Positions 41,885 to 49,756 of a DNA stretch of 64,000 nucleotides are shown piece after piece. Made by a program: the position numbers and the translations under genes. The notes under the pieces were generated by a model. It was given only the letters and a program-made list of their open reading frames with translations. It was not told the DNA's origin and did no database searches. The first letter of the stretch is position 1; the number at the start of each line of letters is the position of its first letter. This DNA is from Suilimivivens sp963618065 (lineage in GTDB: Bacteria > Bacillota > Clostridia > Lachnospirales > Lachnospiraceae): positions 41,977 to 105,976 of the forward strand of contig CAVERH010000004.1 in the NCBI GenBank assembly GCA_963618065.1, given 5' to 3'.

Positions 41885-42738
41885 AACATTTTATTATCAT
41901 AACGAATCGGACAAAGGATAAAGATCTGCAGGTGACGAACCGGATCCGGGATTATCTGGCGGCACATGGGGCAGAGTGTATCGTAGAAGAGGAGCTTCCC
42001 GAAGAAGGAAACGGTTATACACAAGCCGGATGCGTTCCGGAAGCTACCGAATGTGCCATTGTATTAGGCGGGGACGGAACGATGCTGCAGGCGGCGATTG
42101 ATCTCATTGACACGGAGATTCCGCTTGTCGGAATTAACCTCGGAACTCTTGGGTTTCTTTCGGAGGTCAACCGGAATGATCTGGAAGGATCCCTTGACCA
42201 GCTGCTTTCGGATCACTTTGAAATTGAACAGCGGATGATGCTTTCAGGCTCGGTCTATTCCGGAACGAAGCGGAAGGAAACCTTTCAGGCATTAAATGAC
42301 ATTGTCATTACAAGAAGAGGATCCTTACAGATCAATTCTTATAATATTTTTGTAAATGAAAAGCATCTGCACTGCTATCACGCAGATGGAATTCTGGTTG
42401 CAACACCAACCGGCTCTACCGGCTACAGCCTGTCGGCGGGTGGACCGATTGTGAACCCCTGTGCAAGGCTGATGGTACTTACACCGATCTGTCCGCATTC
42501 CATGCAGAACCGGAGTATTGTATTTTCTGCAGAGGATCAGATCCGGATCGAGGTGGAGGAGCGCAGGGAACCGGTTCCGGCAGGTGGAATTGAAGTGATT
42601 TTTGATGGGGGACACCAGATTACACTCGAGGCAGGGGAAAGGGTGGAAATCGTACAGTCTGAGAAAACAACAGGCATTATTAAGCTGCATAAGGAAAGTT
42701 TTCTTGAAATATTAAATAAGAAATTGGGTGAATCCTAG
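41881..42738 (+). CDS. nadK: NAD kinase
   Basis: Phosphorylates NAD to NADP. It has 285 residues, with the diacylglycerol-kinase-like motif LGGDGTMLQAAID near residue 61, NLGTLGFLSE, and the conserved TPTGSTGYSLSAGGPIVNP near 176. GTG start overlapping the tlyA stop. It lies between tlyA and argR, as is common in Clostridia. Confidence 0.96.
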   Translation: MKHFIIITNRTKDKDLQVTNRIRDYLAAHGAECIVEEELPEEGNGYTQAGCVPEATECAIVLGGDGTMLQAAIDLIDTEIPLVGINLGTLGFLSEVNRNDLEGSLDQLLSDHFEIEQRMMLSGSVYSGTKRKETFQALNDIVITRRGSLQINSYNIFVNEKHLHCYHADGILVATPTGSTGYSLSAGGPIVNPCARLMVLTPICPHSMQNRSIVFSAEDQIRIEVEERREPVPAGGIEVIFDGGHQITLEAGERVEIVQSEKTTGIIKLHKESFLEILNKKLGES

Positions 42739-42752
42739 AAAGGTACGGGGTT

Positions 42753-43205
42753 ATGAAGAAAAACAGACATCAGAAATTAAAGGAACTGGTGGAGCAGTAT
42801 GAAATTGAAACACAGGATGAGCTGGCAGAGAAGCTGAAGGAAGCCGGTTTTGATGTGACCCAGGCGACGGTCTCCAGGGATATCCGGGAGCTGAAGCTAA
42901 CGAAGGTTCCGACGGGCAATGGCAGACAGAAATACACGATTCTGGTACATAGCGACCATTACTTAAGCGATAAGTACATCCGGGTATTGAAGGATGGGTA
43001 TGTTTCCATGGATGTTGCGCAGAATATCCTTGTGGTGAAAACCGTATCCGGTATGGCAATGGCGGTTGCAGCAGCCATTGATGCCATGAAGCTTAAGGAA
43101 ATCGTCGGTTGTATCGCAGGCGATGATACGATTATGCTGGTGCTGCACAATGAAGCGGATGCCATAAAGACCATGGGGAATATCAAAGAGGCCATGGAGA
43201 ATTAA
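42753..43205 (+). CDS. argR: Arginine repressor ArgR/AhrC
   Basis: Hexameric arginine-responsive regulator, 150 residues. The N-terminal winged helix carries QDELAEKLKEAGFDVTQATVSRDIRELKLTKVP, and the C-terminal arginine-binding and oligomerisation domain has GMAMAVAAAIDAMKLKEIVGCIAGDDTIMLV. Conserved Asp residues for arginine binding lie in GDDT. In Firmicutes it stands before recN without controlling DNA repair. Confidence 0.96.
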   Translation: MKKNRHQKLKELVEQYEIETQDELAEKLKEAGFDVTQATVSRDIRELKLTKVPTGNGRQKYTILVHSDHYLSDKYIRVLKDGYVSMDVAQNILVVKTVSGMAMAVAAAIDAMKLKEIVGCIAGDDTIMLVLHNEADAIKTMGNIKEAMEN

Positions 43206-43259
43206 GATAAAACCAAACCTATTATGCGCTTTGAGAGAAGGAGCATAGGAGGAAAAGCA

Positions 43260-44951
43260 ATGCTTGAAAATCTACACGTAAAAAATCTGGCACTGATCGA
43301 AGAACAGGAGATTACCTTTACAAAGGGGTTAAATATCCTTACGGGTGAAACCGGAGCCGGTAAATCCATTGTACTGGGTTCTATTCATCTGGCACTTGGT
43401 GCAAAGGCGGACAAAGACAGCATCCGGAGCGGGGCGGATTATGCCCTCATTGAACTGCTGTTTTCTTTAAATGACATTGAAAAAAAACAGATCGAAGAGA
43501 TGGAGCTTCCTGTGGAGGAGGACGGAACACTGCTTTTGCAGCGGAAGATCATGCCGGGCAAAAGCATCTGCCGGATCAATGGTGAAACGGTGAGCGTCAG
43601 CCAGCTGAAGGCGCTTTCCGGGTGTCTCATGGACATGTACGGACAGCATGAGCACCAGACACTGTTAAAGCCGTTATCTTACGGAAGAATGCTGGATCAG
43701 TATATTGGATCGCAGGCTCTTAAGTGTAAGGAAACACTCAGGGAAGAATTACGACAGTATCAGGAGATGAAACAGCAGCTGGACGAACAGGATATGGATG
43801 AAGAGATGCGGAAACGGGAAGCAGATCTTCTTTCCTTTGAGGTAAATGAAATTGAAACCGCTTCGCTGCAAAAGGGTGAGGATGAAGAGCTTGAAAAGAA
43901 GTATCAGAAGCTGATTCACGCAAGACGCATCCAGGAGGCCGTGACAGGTGCCTATGCCATGACCGGTTACGAGAAAGAAGAAAGCGCCGGCAATGCACTG
44001 GGACGGGCAATGCGGGAGCTTAAGAGCGTACAGAAGCTGGATGAGGAGCTTGATGCCCTTAGTGGACAGTTATCTGAAATTGACAGTCTGCTCAATGATT
44101 TTAACCGTGCTCTTTCCGAATACAGTGACAGCCTGAATTTTGAAGAAGAAGAGTTTGCAGCGGTGGAAGAACGTCTGAATCTCATCAATCATCTGAAAAG
44201 CAAATACGGAAATACCGTTGCGGATATACTTACCTCTTATGAGCAGAGGCAGGAAAAGCTTGAACAGCTTGGCAACTATGAATTTTATGTAGAGCAGTTA
44301 AAGAAGCAGATCGAAGATAAGAAACAGCATATTCTGGAAATTTGTGAAACCCTTTCCGGCTTACGGAAGGAAGCGGCAGAACCGTTAAGCCGGAAGTTAA
44401 AGGCGGCGATGATTGACCTGAACTTTATGGATGTCCGGTTTGACATTGAAGTAACCTCTGATCCGGATCATTTTCATGCAGATGGATATGATAAGATTGA
44501 GTTTCTGATTTCGGTAAACCCCGGAGAAGCCATGCGGCCGATCTGGCAGGTGGCAAGCGGTGGTGAATTATCCCGAATCATGCTTGCCTTTAAGACCGTA
44601 TTTGCCGATAAGGAAGATACCGCAACTTTAATTTTTGATGAGATTGACACCGGAATCAGTGGCAAAACGGCATGGAAGGTTTCTGAAAAAATGGGACAGC
44701 TTTCCAGAGACAAACAGATCATCTGCATCACCCATCTGCCACAGATTGCAGCCATGGCAGATACGCATTTTCTGATTGAAAAATCCGTAAAGGAAAACCG
44801 GACGGTTACCGATCTTACGAAGCTTTCCGGGGAAGCTTCTTTAAAGGAGCTTGCGCGTCTCTTAGGAAGTGAAGAAGTGAGTGAGGCCGCGATCTCTAAT
44901 GCAAGGGAGATGAAAATAACGGCACAGAAAGCCAAAGAGCCTGCTTCATAA
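43260..44951 (+). CDS. recN: DNA repair protein RecN
   Basis: SMC-like ATPase recruited to double-strand breaks. It has 563 residues: Walker A GETGAGKSIVLGSI near residue 29, two long coiled-coil arms (about 150-360), the signature LSRIMLAFK preceded by SGGE, and Walker B IFDEIDTGISG near 458. The start at 43260 follows AGGAGG; the upstream ATG at 43224 has no ribosome site. A terminator separates it from spoIVB. Confidence 0.96.
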   Translation: MLENLHVKNLALIEEQEITFTKGLNILTGETGAGKSIVLGSIHLALGAKADKDSIRSGADYALIELLFSLNDIEKKQIEEMELPVEEDGTLLLQRKIMPGKSICRINGETVSVSQLKALSGCLMDMYGQHEHQTLLKPLSYGRMLDQYIGSQALKCKETLREELRQYQEMKQQLDEQDMDEEMRKREADLLSFEVNEIETASLQKGEDEELEKKYQKLIHARRIQEAVTGAYAMTGYEKEESAGNALGRAMRELKSVQKLDEELDALSGQLSEIDSLLNDFNRALSEYSDSLNFEEEEFAAVEERLNLINHLKSKYGNTVADILTSYEQRQEKLEQLGNYEFYVEQLKKQIEDKKQHILEICETLSGLRKEAAEPLSRKLKAAMIDLNFMDVRFDIEVTSDPDHFHADGYDKIEFLISVNPGEAMRPIWQVASGGELSRIMLAFKTVFADKEDTATLIFDEIDTGISGKTAWKVSEKMGQLSRDKQIICITHLPQIAAMADTHFLIEKSVKENRTVTDLTKLSGEASLKELARLLGSEEVSEAAISNAREMKITAQKAKEPAS

Positions 44952-44967
44952 TTGGAAGGATTTGTCC

Positions 44968-44996
44968 GTGTAAAAATAGAATAACCGAACATACTA
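44968..44996 (+). promoter_or_regulatory. Candidate sigma-G (or sigma-F) promoter of spoIVB
   Basis: GTGTA (44968-44972), 17 bp, CATACTA (44990-44996). The -10 fits the sigma-G form CATnnTA, and the -35 has one mismatch to G(C/T)ATA. Bacillus spoIVB is transcribed in the forespore by sigma-F and sigma-G. The predicted start near 45003 lies inside the recN terminator stem. Confidence 0.55.
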
Positions 44997-44999
44997 AGA

Positions 45000-45031
45000 A
45001 AGAACACATTTCATTTTAATGTGTTCTTTTT
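45000..45031 (+). terminator. recN terminator
   Basis: Perfect 10-bp stem AAGAACACAT (45000-45009) / ATGTGTTCTT (45019-45028), 9-nt loop, then T residues. The inferred spoIVB transcript would lack the first bases of the 5' arm. Confidence 0.88.
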
Positions 45032-45055
45032 ATATGGTTGGTAAGGAGGGGACCT

Positions 45056-46390
45056 ATGCCGGACAAGGATTTAGAGATAGAAAACAGAATATACAGACCT
45101 CGGATCAGCAGATACCGGCATTTCCTCTTTTGGTTATTGGGAGCCGGAGCTCTGGCTGTATTGTTTACCGGTTATTTATGGATCTGGAACCGGGTGCCGT
45201 CTACGATTATGATAAAAGCCGGAGTGGATCAGAAGCTGCAGTTGTATGTGCCGGTTTCGGGAGAACTGTATAAGGAAGCGGTGGAGACAAGCGGAACCAT
45301 CGGAAAACAGAAGAAAGAAGAAGGACAAAACCGAAACAGTCTGCAGATTGACCTTAAGAAAACGGTGACACTAAAAGCAAAACAGGTGGACAGTTATCGT
45401 ATGGATCTGAAACTGTTTGGAGTAGTTCCTTTTAAGAACGTAAATGTTGAGGTGATTCCGGATGTGATGTTAAAGCCCGCTGGAATTCCGATTGGCATTT
45501 ATGTGGAAACCGATGGAATTCTGGTGGTTGGAGTGGGGAGCTATGAGAATGAAATTGGGCAGATGTGTGCGCCGGCCAAGAATATTTTGCAGGTTGGTGA
45601 TTATATCCTGGAAATGAATGATGAAAAGGTGGAAAGCAAGGCCGAACTGATGGACCGAGTGGCGCACTGTGAAGGACAGCCGCTTGTCTTAAAAATCCGC
45701 AGGGGAGAAAATGAGCTTCCGGTTCGTATCGAACCGCAGGCCGACCGGGGCGGCGAATATAAGCTGGGCATCTGGGTGAGAGATAACGCACAGGGGGTCG
45801 GAACCATGACTTATGTGGATGAACAGGGACACTTCGGCGCACTGGGACACGGAATCAATGATGTGGACACGAGCACACTCATGGATTTGGGAGAAGGAAA
45901 GCTGTATCATACGGAAATTATCGGAATTACCAGAGGAAGCAGCGGAAGTCCGGGAGAACTGACCGGATTTATTGAATATGATGACCGGAATGTCATGGGA
46001 CGGATTTCGGAGAATACGGTGCGGGGAATTTTCGGCGAATGCTCACCCGAAATTTTTACCGAGAATCCGAATGAATATATGGAGCTCTGTCTGAAACAGG
46101 ATATTAAGAAAGGATCGGCACAGATCATCTGCTCACTGGGAGGAGAGCTTAAGCGGTACGATATTGAAATTCTGGACATCAACCTCGAAAATGATAATGT
46201 AAACCGCGGAATCGTCCTGCAGGTAACCGATAAAGAGCTCCTGGCAGCCACTGGAGGGATTGTCCAGGGCATGAGCGGAAGCCCGATCATCCAGGACGGC
46301 AAACTGGTTGGCGCAGTCACCCATGTACTTGTCCGCGATGCTGCCAAAGGATATGGAATTTTTATTGAGGAGATGCTGGAACATGATTAG
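45056..46390 (+). CDS. spoIVB: SpoIVB serine peptidase
   Basis: Forespore-secreted S55 peptidase that starts the sigma-K checkpoint signal by cutting SpoIVFA. It has 444 residues: one N-terminal membrane anchor (about 22-43), a PDZ domain (about 135-240, with VGVGSYENEIGQMCAPAKNILQVGDYILEMNDEKV), and the peptidase domain with His in FGALGHGIND near 265 and Ser in GMSGSPII near 406. The start at 45056 follows AAGGAGGGG; the ATG at 45038 precedes that site. In most Clostridia spo0A follows; here a fic gene does. Confidence 0.96.
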   Translation: MPDKDLEIENRIYRPRISRYRHFLFWLLGAGALAVLFTGYLWIWNRVPSTIMIKAGVDQKLQLYVPVSGELYKEAVETSGTIGKQKKEEGQNRNSLQIDLKKTVTLKAKQVDSYRMDLKLFGVVPFKNVNVEVIPDVMLKPAGIPIGIYVETDGILVVGVGSYENEIGQMCAPAKNILQVGDYILEMNDEKVESKAELMDRVAHCEGQPLVLKIRRGENELPVRIEPQADRGGEYKLGIWVRDNAQGVGTMTYVDEQGHFGALGHGINDVDTSTLMDLGEGKLYHTEIIGITRGSSGSPGELTGFIEYDDRNVMGRISENTVRGIFGECSPEIFTENPNEYMELCLKQDIKKGSAQIICSLGGELKRYDIEILDINLENDNVNRGIVLQVTDKELLAATGGIVQGMSGSPIIQDGKLVGAVTHVLVRDAAKGYGIFIEEMLEHD

Positions 46391-46402
46391 GAAACAAACC
46401 AT

Positions 46403-46502
46403 AGTTTTTGAAATAAATAGTATTGTTTGATGCGATATATTTCAAAAACTGAGTGACTTTTTGAAATAATGGTATTATACTAAGTGTAGTTATTTCAAAA
46501 GG
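46403..46502 (+). promoter_or_regulatory. fic promoter with four half-sites of a TTTTTGAAATA operator
   Basis: Two inverted-repeat pairs are visible. The first is AGTTTTTGAAATA (46403-46415) with its perfect complement at 46438-46450. The second is CTTTTTGAAATAA (46457-46469) with a near-complement at 46490-46502. A promoter GTGACT (46453-46458), 17 bp, TATACT (46476-46481) lies among them, so bound protein would block polymerase. Autorepression by the winged-helix end of the Fic protein is the likely reading. Confidence 0.7.
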
Positions 46503-46513
46503 GGCGAAAAGGC

Positions 46514-47653
46514 ATGAAGCGTGCAGGAATATATGTCGACAATTTAACTGGAGAAGCTGCGTATCAATCTTTTAAACCAAATCCATTACCACCGATACCC
46601 GAAGTTGAAATGGACGAGGAGATTGTAAAACTTTTAGTGGATGCAAATAAGCAGCTTGTAAAACTTGATATGGCATCACAATTGATTTCTAATGCAGATT
46701 TATTTATATCCATGTATGTTAGAAAGGAAGCGTTGATTTCTTCACAAATAGAAGGAACGCAGTGTACTCTTGATGATGTATTGGATCCAGAAGTGGAAGC
46801 AAATGCAAATCTTGATGTATCGGATGTTATTAATTATGTAAAAGCAACACAATATGCCTTAAAACGCTCGGAAAGATTACCTTTGTGCTGCCGGTTAATA
46901 AGAGAAATACATGAAGTATTGATGGAAAATGTTCGTGGACAGGATAAAACTCCGGGAGAATTCAGACATTCTCAAAACTGGATCGGGCCTGCAAATTGTT
47001 CATTAAAAGATGCAAGATACATTCCGCCCAATGTAGAAGATATGCAGACGGCAATGTCTGATTTGGAGAAATATGTCAATGAAAATGTGGATTATGATCC
47101 ATTGATCAGGGTTGCATTGATTCATTATCAGTTTGAAACAATACACCCTTTTCTGGATGGTAACGGAAGAATTGGAAGACTTTTGATACTCCTTTATCTA
47201 ATGGAGCAGGGATTGCTTGCAAAACCAGTCATTTATATATCCTATTTTTTGAAAAAGAACCAGATAGAATATTATGACAGGATTAGTGAAGTCAGAAGAA
47301 CCGGAAACTTTGAACAATGGATAAGATTTTTTCTGGAGGCGGTGAGTAAAGCAGCGTCGGATTCTTTGGAAACAATTCGTCAGCTCTCTATGTTACATGA
47401 TGCTAATATAGAAAAGCTTCCAAAGACAACTCGGAGTAAAGATAATCTGCGGGCCGTTTTTGATTATATTGAACAGTATCCAATTATTGATATTAAGAGA
47501 ACTGCAAAGGACTTGGCAGTCAGTTATAATACGGTAGCTGCTGCTGTGAGAAAACTTGTAGAATTTGGAATTTTGCAGGAAACAACTAATGCTGCAAGAA
47601 ACAGAGTGTTTGCTTACGAAGCGTATCTGGCGATACTGAGGAAGGATACTTAA
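46514..47653 (+). CDS. Fic family protein with inhibitory N-terminal helix and C-terminal winged helix
   Basis: Protein of 379 residues. The Fic core motif HPFLDGNGRIGR lies near residues 210-221, with all catalytic residues present, so AMP transfer to a target protein is expected. An N-terminal inhibitory motif, SSQIEG near 76-81, matches the (S/T)xxxE(G/N) rule of self-inhibited class II Fic proteins. No separate antitoxin gene is therefore needed. The last 70 residues look like a winged helix (DIKRTAKDLAVSYNTVAAAVRKL), fitting DNA binding to the repeats before the gene. Base use is more AT-rich than in recN or spoIVB, suggesting transfer into the spoIVB-spo0A interval. Its target is unknown. 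Confidence 0.9.
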   Translation: MKRAGIYVDNLTGEAAYQSFKPNPLPPIPEVEMDEEIVKLLVDANKQLVKLDMASQLISNADLFISMYVRKEALISSQIEGTQCTLDDVLDPEVEANANLDVSDVINYVKATQYALKRSERLPLCCRLIREIHEVLMENVRGQDKTPGEFRHSQNWIGPANCSLKDARYIPPNVEDMQTAMSDLEKYVNENVDYDPLIRVALIHYQFETIHPFLDGNGRIGRLLILLYLMEQGLLAKPVIYISYFLKKNQIEYYDRISEVRRTGNFEQWIRFFLEAVSKAASDSLETIRQLSMLHDANIEKLPKTTRSKDNLRAVFDYIEQYPIIDIKRTAKDLAVSYNTVAAAVRKLVEFGILQETTNAARNRVFAYEAYLAILRKDT

Positions 47654-47692
47654 GAGTTTATTGATTATAAAAAGATGACAAGGAGAAACAAA

Positions 47693-48844
47693 ATGCGATA
47701 CCCGGAATTTTTGAAAGAACATGGAACCATCGGCTTTGTGGCACCTTCCTTTGGCTGTGCCATGGAACCGTATCATACCTGCTTTGACAGCGCACTACAG
47801 AAGCTTCATGATCGCAGGCTTGCTACGGAGCTTGGACCGAACTGCTATGAAGGAAGCGGCATTGGAATCAGTAATACTCCGCAGAAGTGTGCCGAAGAAC
47901 TGATGGCATACTACGAGAAGAAGAGTAATGATATTCTGATTTCCTGCGGTGGTGGGGAACTGATGTGCACCATCCTCCCTTATATGGATTTTGAACGGGT
48001 GAGAAAGGCAGATTCCAAGTGGTATATGGGATATTCCGACAACACGAATTTTACCTTTTTGTTGACAACGCTCTGTGATGTAGCATCCCTTTACGGACCC
48101 TGCGCAGCATCCTTTGGGATGGAACCGTATCATGAAAGTCTGGAAGATGCGCTTGCCATTTTACAGGGAAAGAAACAGGAGGTTCACAGTTATCCTCTCT
48201 GGGAAAAAGAGAAGAATAAGGACGAAGAGCATCCCCTGCTTCCTTATCACTGTACGGAGCCTTCCGCACTTAAGGGATACGATATTCCCGGAAAGAATGG
48301 CGTGGCTTTTTTTAACCATGCAGAAGCAGAGATAAAAAAAACAATTACACCAGAAAGATTATCAGATGAGAATCTGGTGCAAAATAACACGACAATAGGA
48401 AAATATGAAGAAACCGATCGGATCAGAATAAAGGGACGTCTCCTTGGGGGCTGCATGGACTGTCTGCAGCTCCTTGTTGGCACACCATATGACAAGGTGA
48501 AAGCATTTAATGAAACCTATGGAAAGGATGGAATCATCTGGTTTCTGGAATCCTGCGACCTCAATGTATTTGATATCCGGAGAGCCATGTGGCAGATGGA
48601 TCAGGCAGGCTGGTTTTCGAATGCGGCAGGCTTTCTGATCGGACGCCCGCTGTGCTTCGGGGAGGAAATGATGGGTATGGATCAGTATCGTGCCATTTTA
48701 TCTACCGCAGAAAAGTACAAGGTTCCGGTCATCATGGATGCGGATCTGGGGCATTTGCCACCAGCCATGCCGATTGTGAACGGAGCGCTGGCAGAGCTTA
48801 CCTATGAGAAGAAGCAGCTTTCTATCCGGTATGAATACAAATAA
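47693..48844 (+). CDS. S66 family LD-carboxypeptidase / MccF-like peptidase
   Basis: Cytoplasmic serine peptidase of the S66 family, 383 residues. The nucleophile Ser is in YMGYSDNTNF near residue 115. The conserved TIGFVAPS start, the Glu region FLESCDLN and the His region DADLGHLPP near 358 complete the Ser-Glu-His set. Members either recycle murein tetrapeptides (LD-carboxypeptidase) or cleave microcin C-like acyl-sulfamoyl adenylates (MccF); the internal stretch of about 60 residues (190-250) makes the MccF-like branch more likely. The start at 47693 follows AAGGAG. Base use is near normal, unlike the fic gene before it. Confidence 0.87.
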   Translation: MRYPEFLKEHGTIGFVAPSFGCAMEPYHTCFDSALQKLHDRRLATELGPNCYEGSGIGISNTPQKCAEELMAYYEKKSNDILISCGGGELMCTILPYMDFERVRKADSKWYMGYSDNTNFTFLLTTLCDVASLYGPCAASFGMEPYHESLEDALAILQGKKQEVHSYPLWEKEKNKDEEHPLLPYHCTEPSALKGYDIPGKNGVAFFNHAEAEIKKTITPERLSDENLVQNNTTIGKYEETDRIRIKGRLLGGCMDCLQLLVGTPYDKVKAFNETYGKDGIIWFLESCDLNVFDIRRAMWQMDQAGWFSNAAGFLIGRPLCFGEEMMGMDQYRAILSTAEKYKVPVIMDADLGHLPPAMPIVNGALAELTYEKKQLSIRYEYK

Positions 48845-48871
48845 CGAAGAAAATCGTGCGATAACTTACAG

Positions 48872-48900
48872 TTGCACTCAAAAATCCTGTTACCTATAAT
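48872..48900 (+). promoter_or_regulatory. Sigma-A promoter of the Spo0A-like gene
   Basis: TTGCAC (48872-48877), 17 bp, TATAAT (48895-48900). The leader of about 80 nt can fold GGCGG/CCGCC with an adjoining GAT/ATC pair. No TGTCGAA (0A-box) was noticed in this region. Confidence 0.8.
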
Positions 48901-48987
48901 GATTTCGGCGGGGATTGTTAGAGATTGTGTTAGCTGATGGAGAAATCCGCCAGGGAACCCCTCTGAAAAAGGGAAAAGGAGAATTTT

Positions 48988-49518
48988 ATGCAGCAAATTG
49001 AGTTATCAGCAGGAAAAGACACGGAAAGTGTCTATCAGCTCATTGGGAGTCTGATGCAGAACAACAGAGAATTTCAGGTGGTCATTACCGTACCATCGAT
49101 AAGGGGAGAAGAGGATAGTACTCTCGATATACAGAGAATTAATACCGTTACAGCACCGGAAGAGAAAAATTTTGATTTGGAACAGGATGTGACGGACATG
49201 ATTCATGAGATCGGTGTTCCAGCGCACATTAAGGGGTATCAGTATCTGCGCGAAGCCATTATGATGTCCGTGAACGATTCGGAAATGATGGGTTCCATCA
49301 CGAAGATCCTGTATCCGACGATTGCAAAAAAGTACCAGACAACATCAAGCCGCGTGGAGCGTGCCATCCGTCATGCGATTGAAGTGGCATGGAACCGGGG
49401 CAGGATGGAAACACTGGATGATATGTTTGGCTATACGATTAATACGGGAAAAGGAAAGCCGACCAATTCGGAGTTTATTGCACTTATTGCAGACAAAATC
49501 CGGTTGAAGCATCGTTGA
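48988..49518 (+). CDS. Spo0A-like DNA-binding protein lacking the receiver domain
   Basis: Protein of 176 residues. From about residue 65 to the end it is a nearly canonical Spo0A effector domain. It has MIHEIGVPAHIKGYQYLREAI, GSITKILYPTIAKKY, the recognition helix region TTSSRVERAIRHAIEVAWNRG (about 118-138) and GKPTNSEFIALIADKIRL. The first 60 residues are not a receiver: there is no acidic pair, phospho-acceptor Asp or conserved Lys. Instead there is a short strand-helix-strand pattern and a charged linker. Spo0A is normally about 260-270 residues. The start at 48988 follows AAAAGGAG, with a good promoter upstream. The gene lies 2.6 kb after spoIVB, where spo0A is usually found. It should bind 0A-boxes without needing phosphorylation. 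Whether it replaces or accompanies a full Spo0A cannot be told from this window. Confidence 0.9.
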   Translation: MQQIELSAGKDTESVYQLIGSLMQNNREFQVVITVPSIRGEEDSTLDIQRINTVTAPEEKNFDLEQDVTDMIHEIGVPAHIKGYQYLREAIMMSVNDSEMMGSITKILYPTIAKKYQTTSSRVERAIRHAIEVAWNRGRMETLDDMFGYTINTGKGKPTNSEFIALIADKIRLKHR

Positions 49519-49588
49519 TAAGATTTTTCTAAAGTGCGACTGCGAAAATTCTGCTTTTATTGATGGTAAGGATGTTGTATAATTATCA

Positions 49589-49721
49589 GTAGCTATTCAG
49601 TACAGGTCGAAGCATTTGCTGCTGAGACCGTAAGAACGTGATTCAGTAATGCAAAATCCCATCGGCGAAGCCGATTTGGAATGGATTTTGCATCGTAACT
49701 GTGAAGGTACTGAACAGTTAC
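49589..49721. repeat. 133-bp hairpin-rich inverted-repeat element (family copy B) in the glgA leader
   Basis: Ends are GTAGCTATTCAGTAC (49589-49603) and GTACTGAACAGTTAC (49707-49721), a 15-bp inverted repeat with two mismatches. Inside are two hairpins. One is GGTC-GA-AGCA / TGCT-GA-GACC, with a symmetric GA/GA internal loop (about 49605-49629). The other is nested: outer GCAAAATCC / GGATTTTGC and inner ATCGGC-GAA-GCCGAT (about 49650-49692). TATAAT lies at 49578-49583 just before it, so the RNA of this element may form the 5' end of the glgA transcript. Confidence 0.68.
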
Positions 49722-49756
49722 AATTATTGTTAATAATGGATAGTGGGAGGTTCGTG

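Noticed and set aside
46514..48844. fic plus S66 peptidase as a toxin-antitoxin or defence pair
   Set aside because: The Fic protein carries its own inhibitory motif, there is no small antitoxin gene, and base use differs between the two genes. Nothing links them beyond adjacency.
48845..48987. A frameshifted receiver domain upstream of the Spo0A-like gene
   Set aside because: The 144-bp gap is too small for a receiver and contains a consensus promoter and leader hairpin instead.
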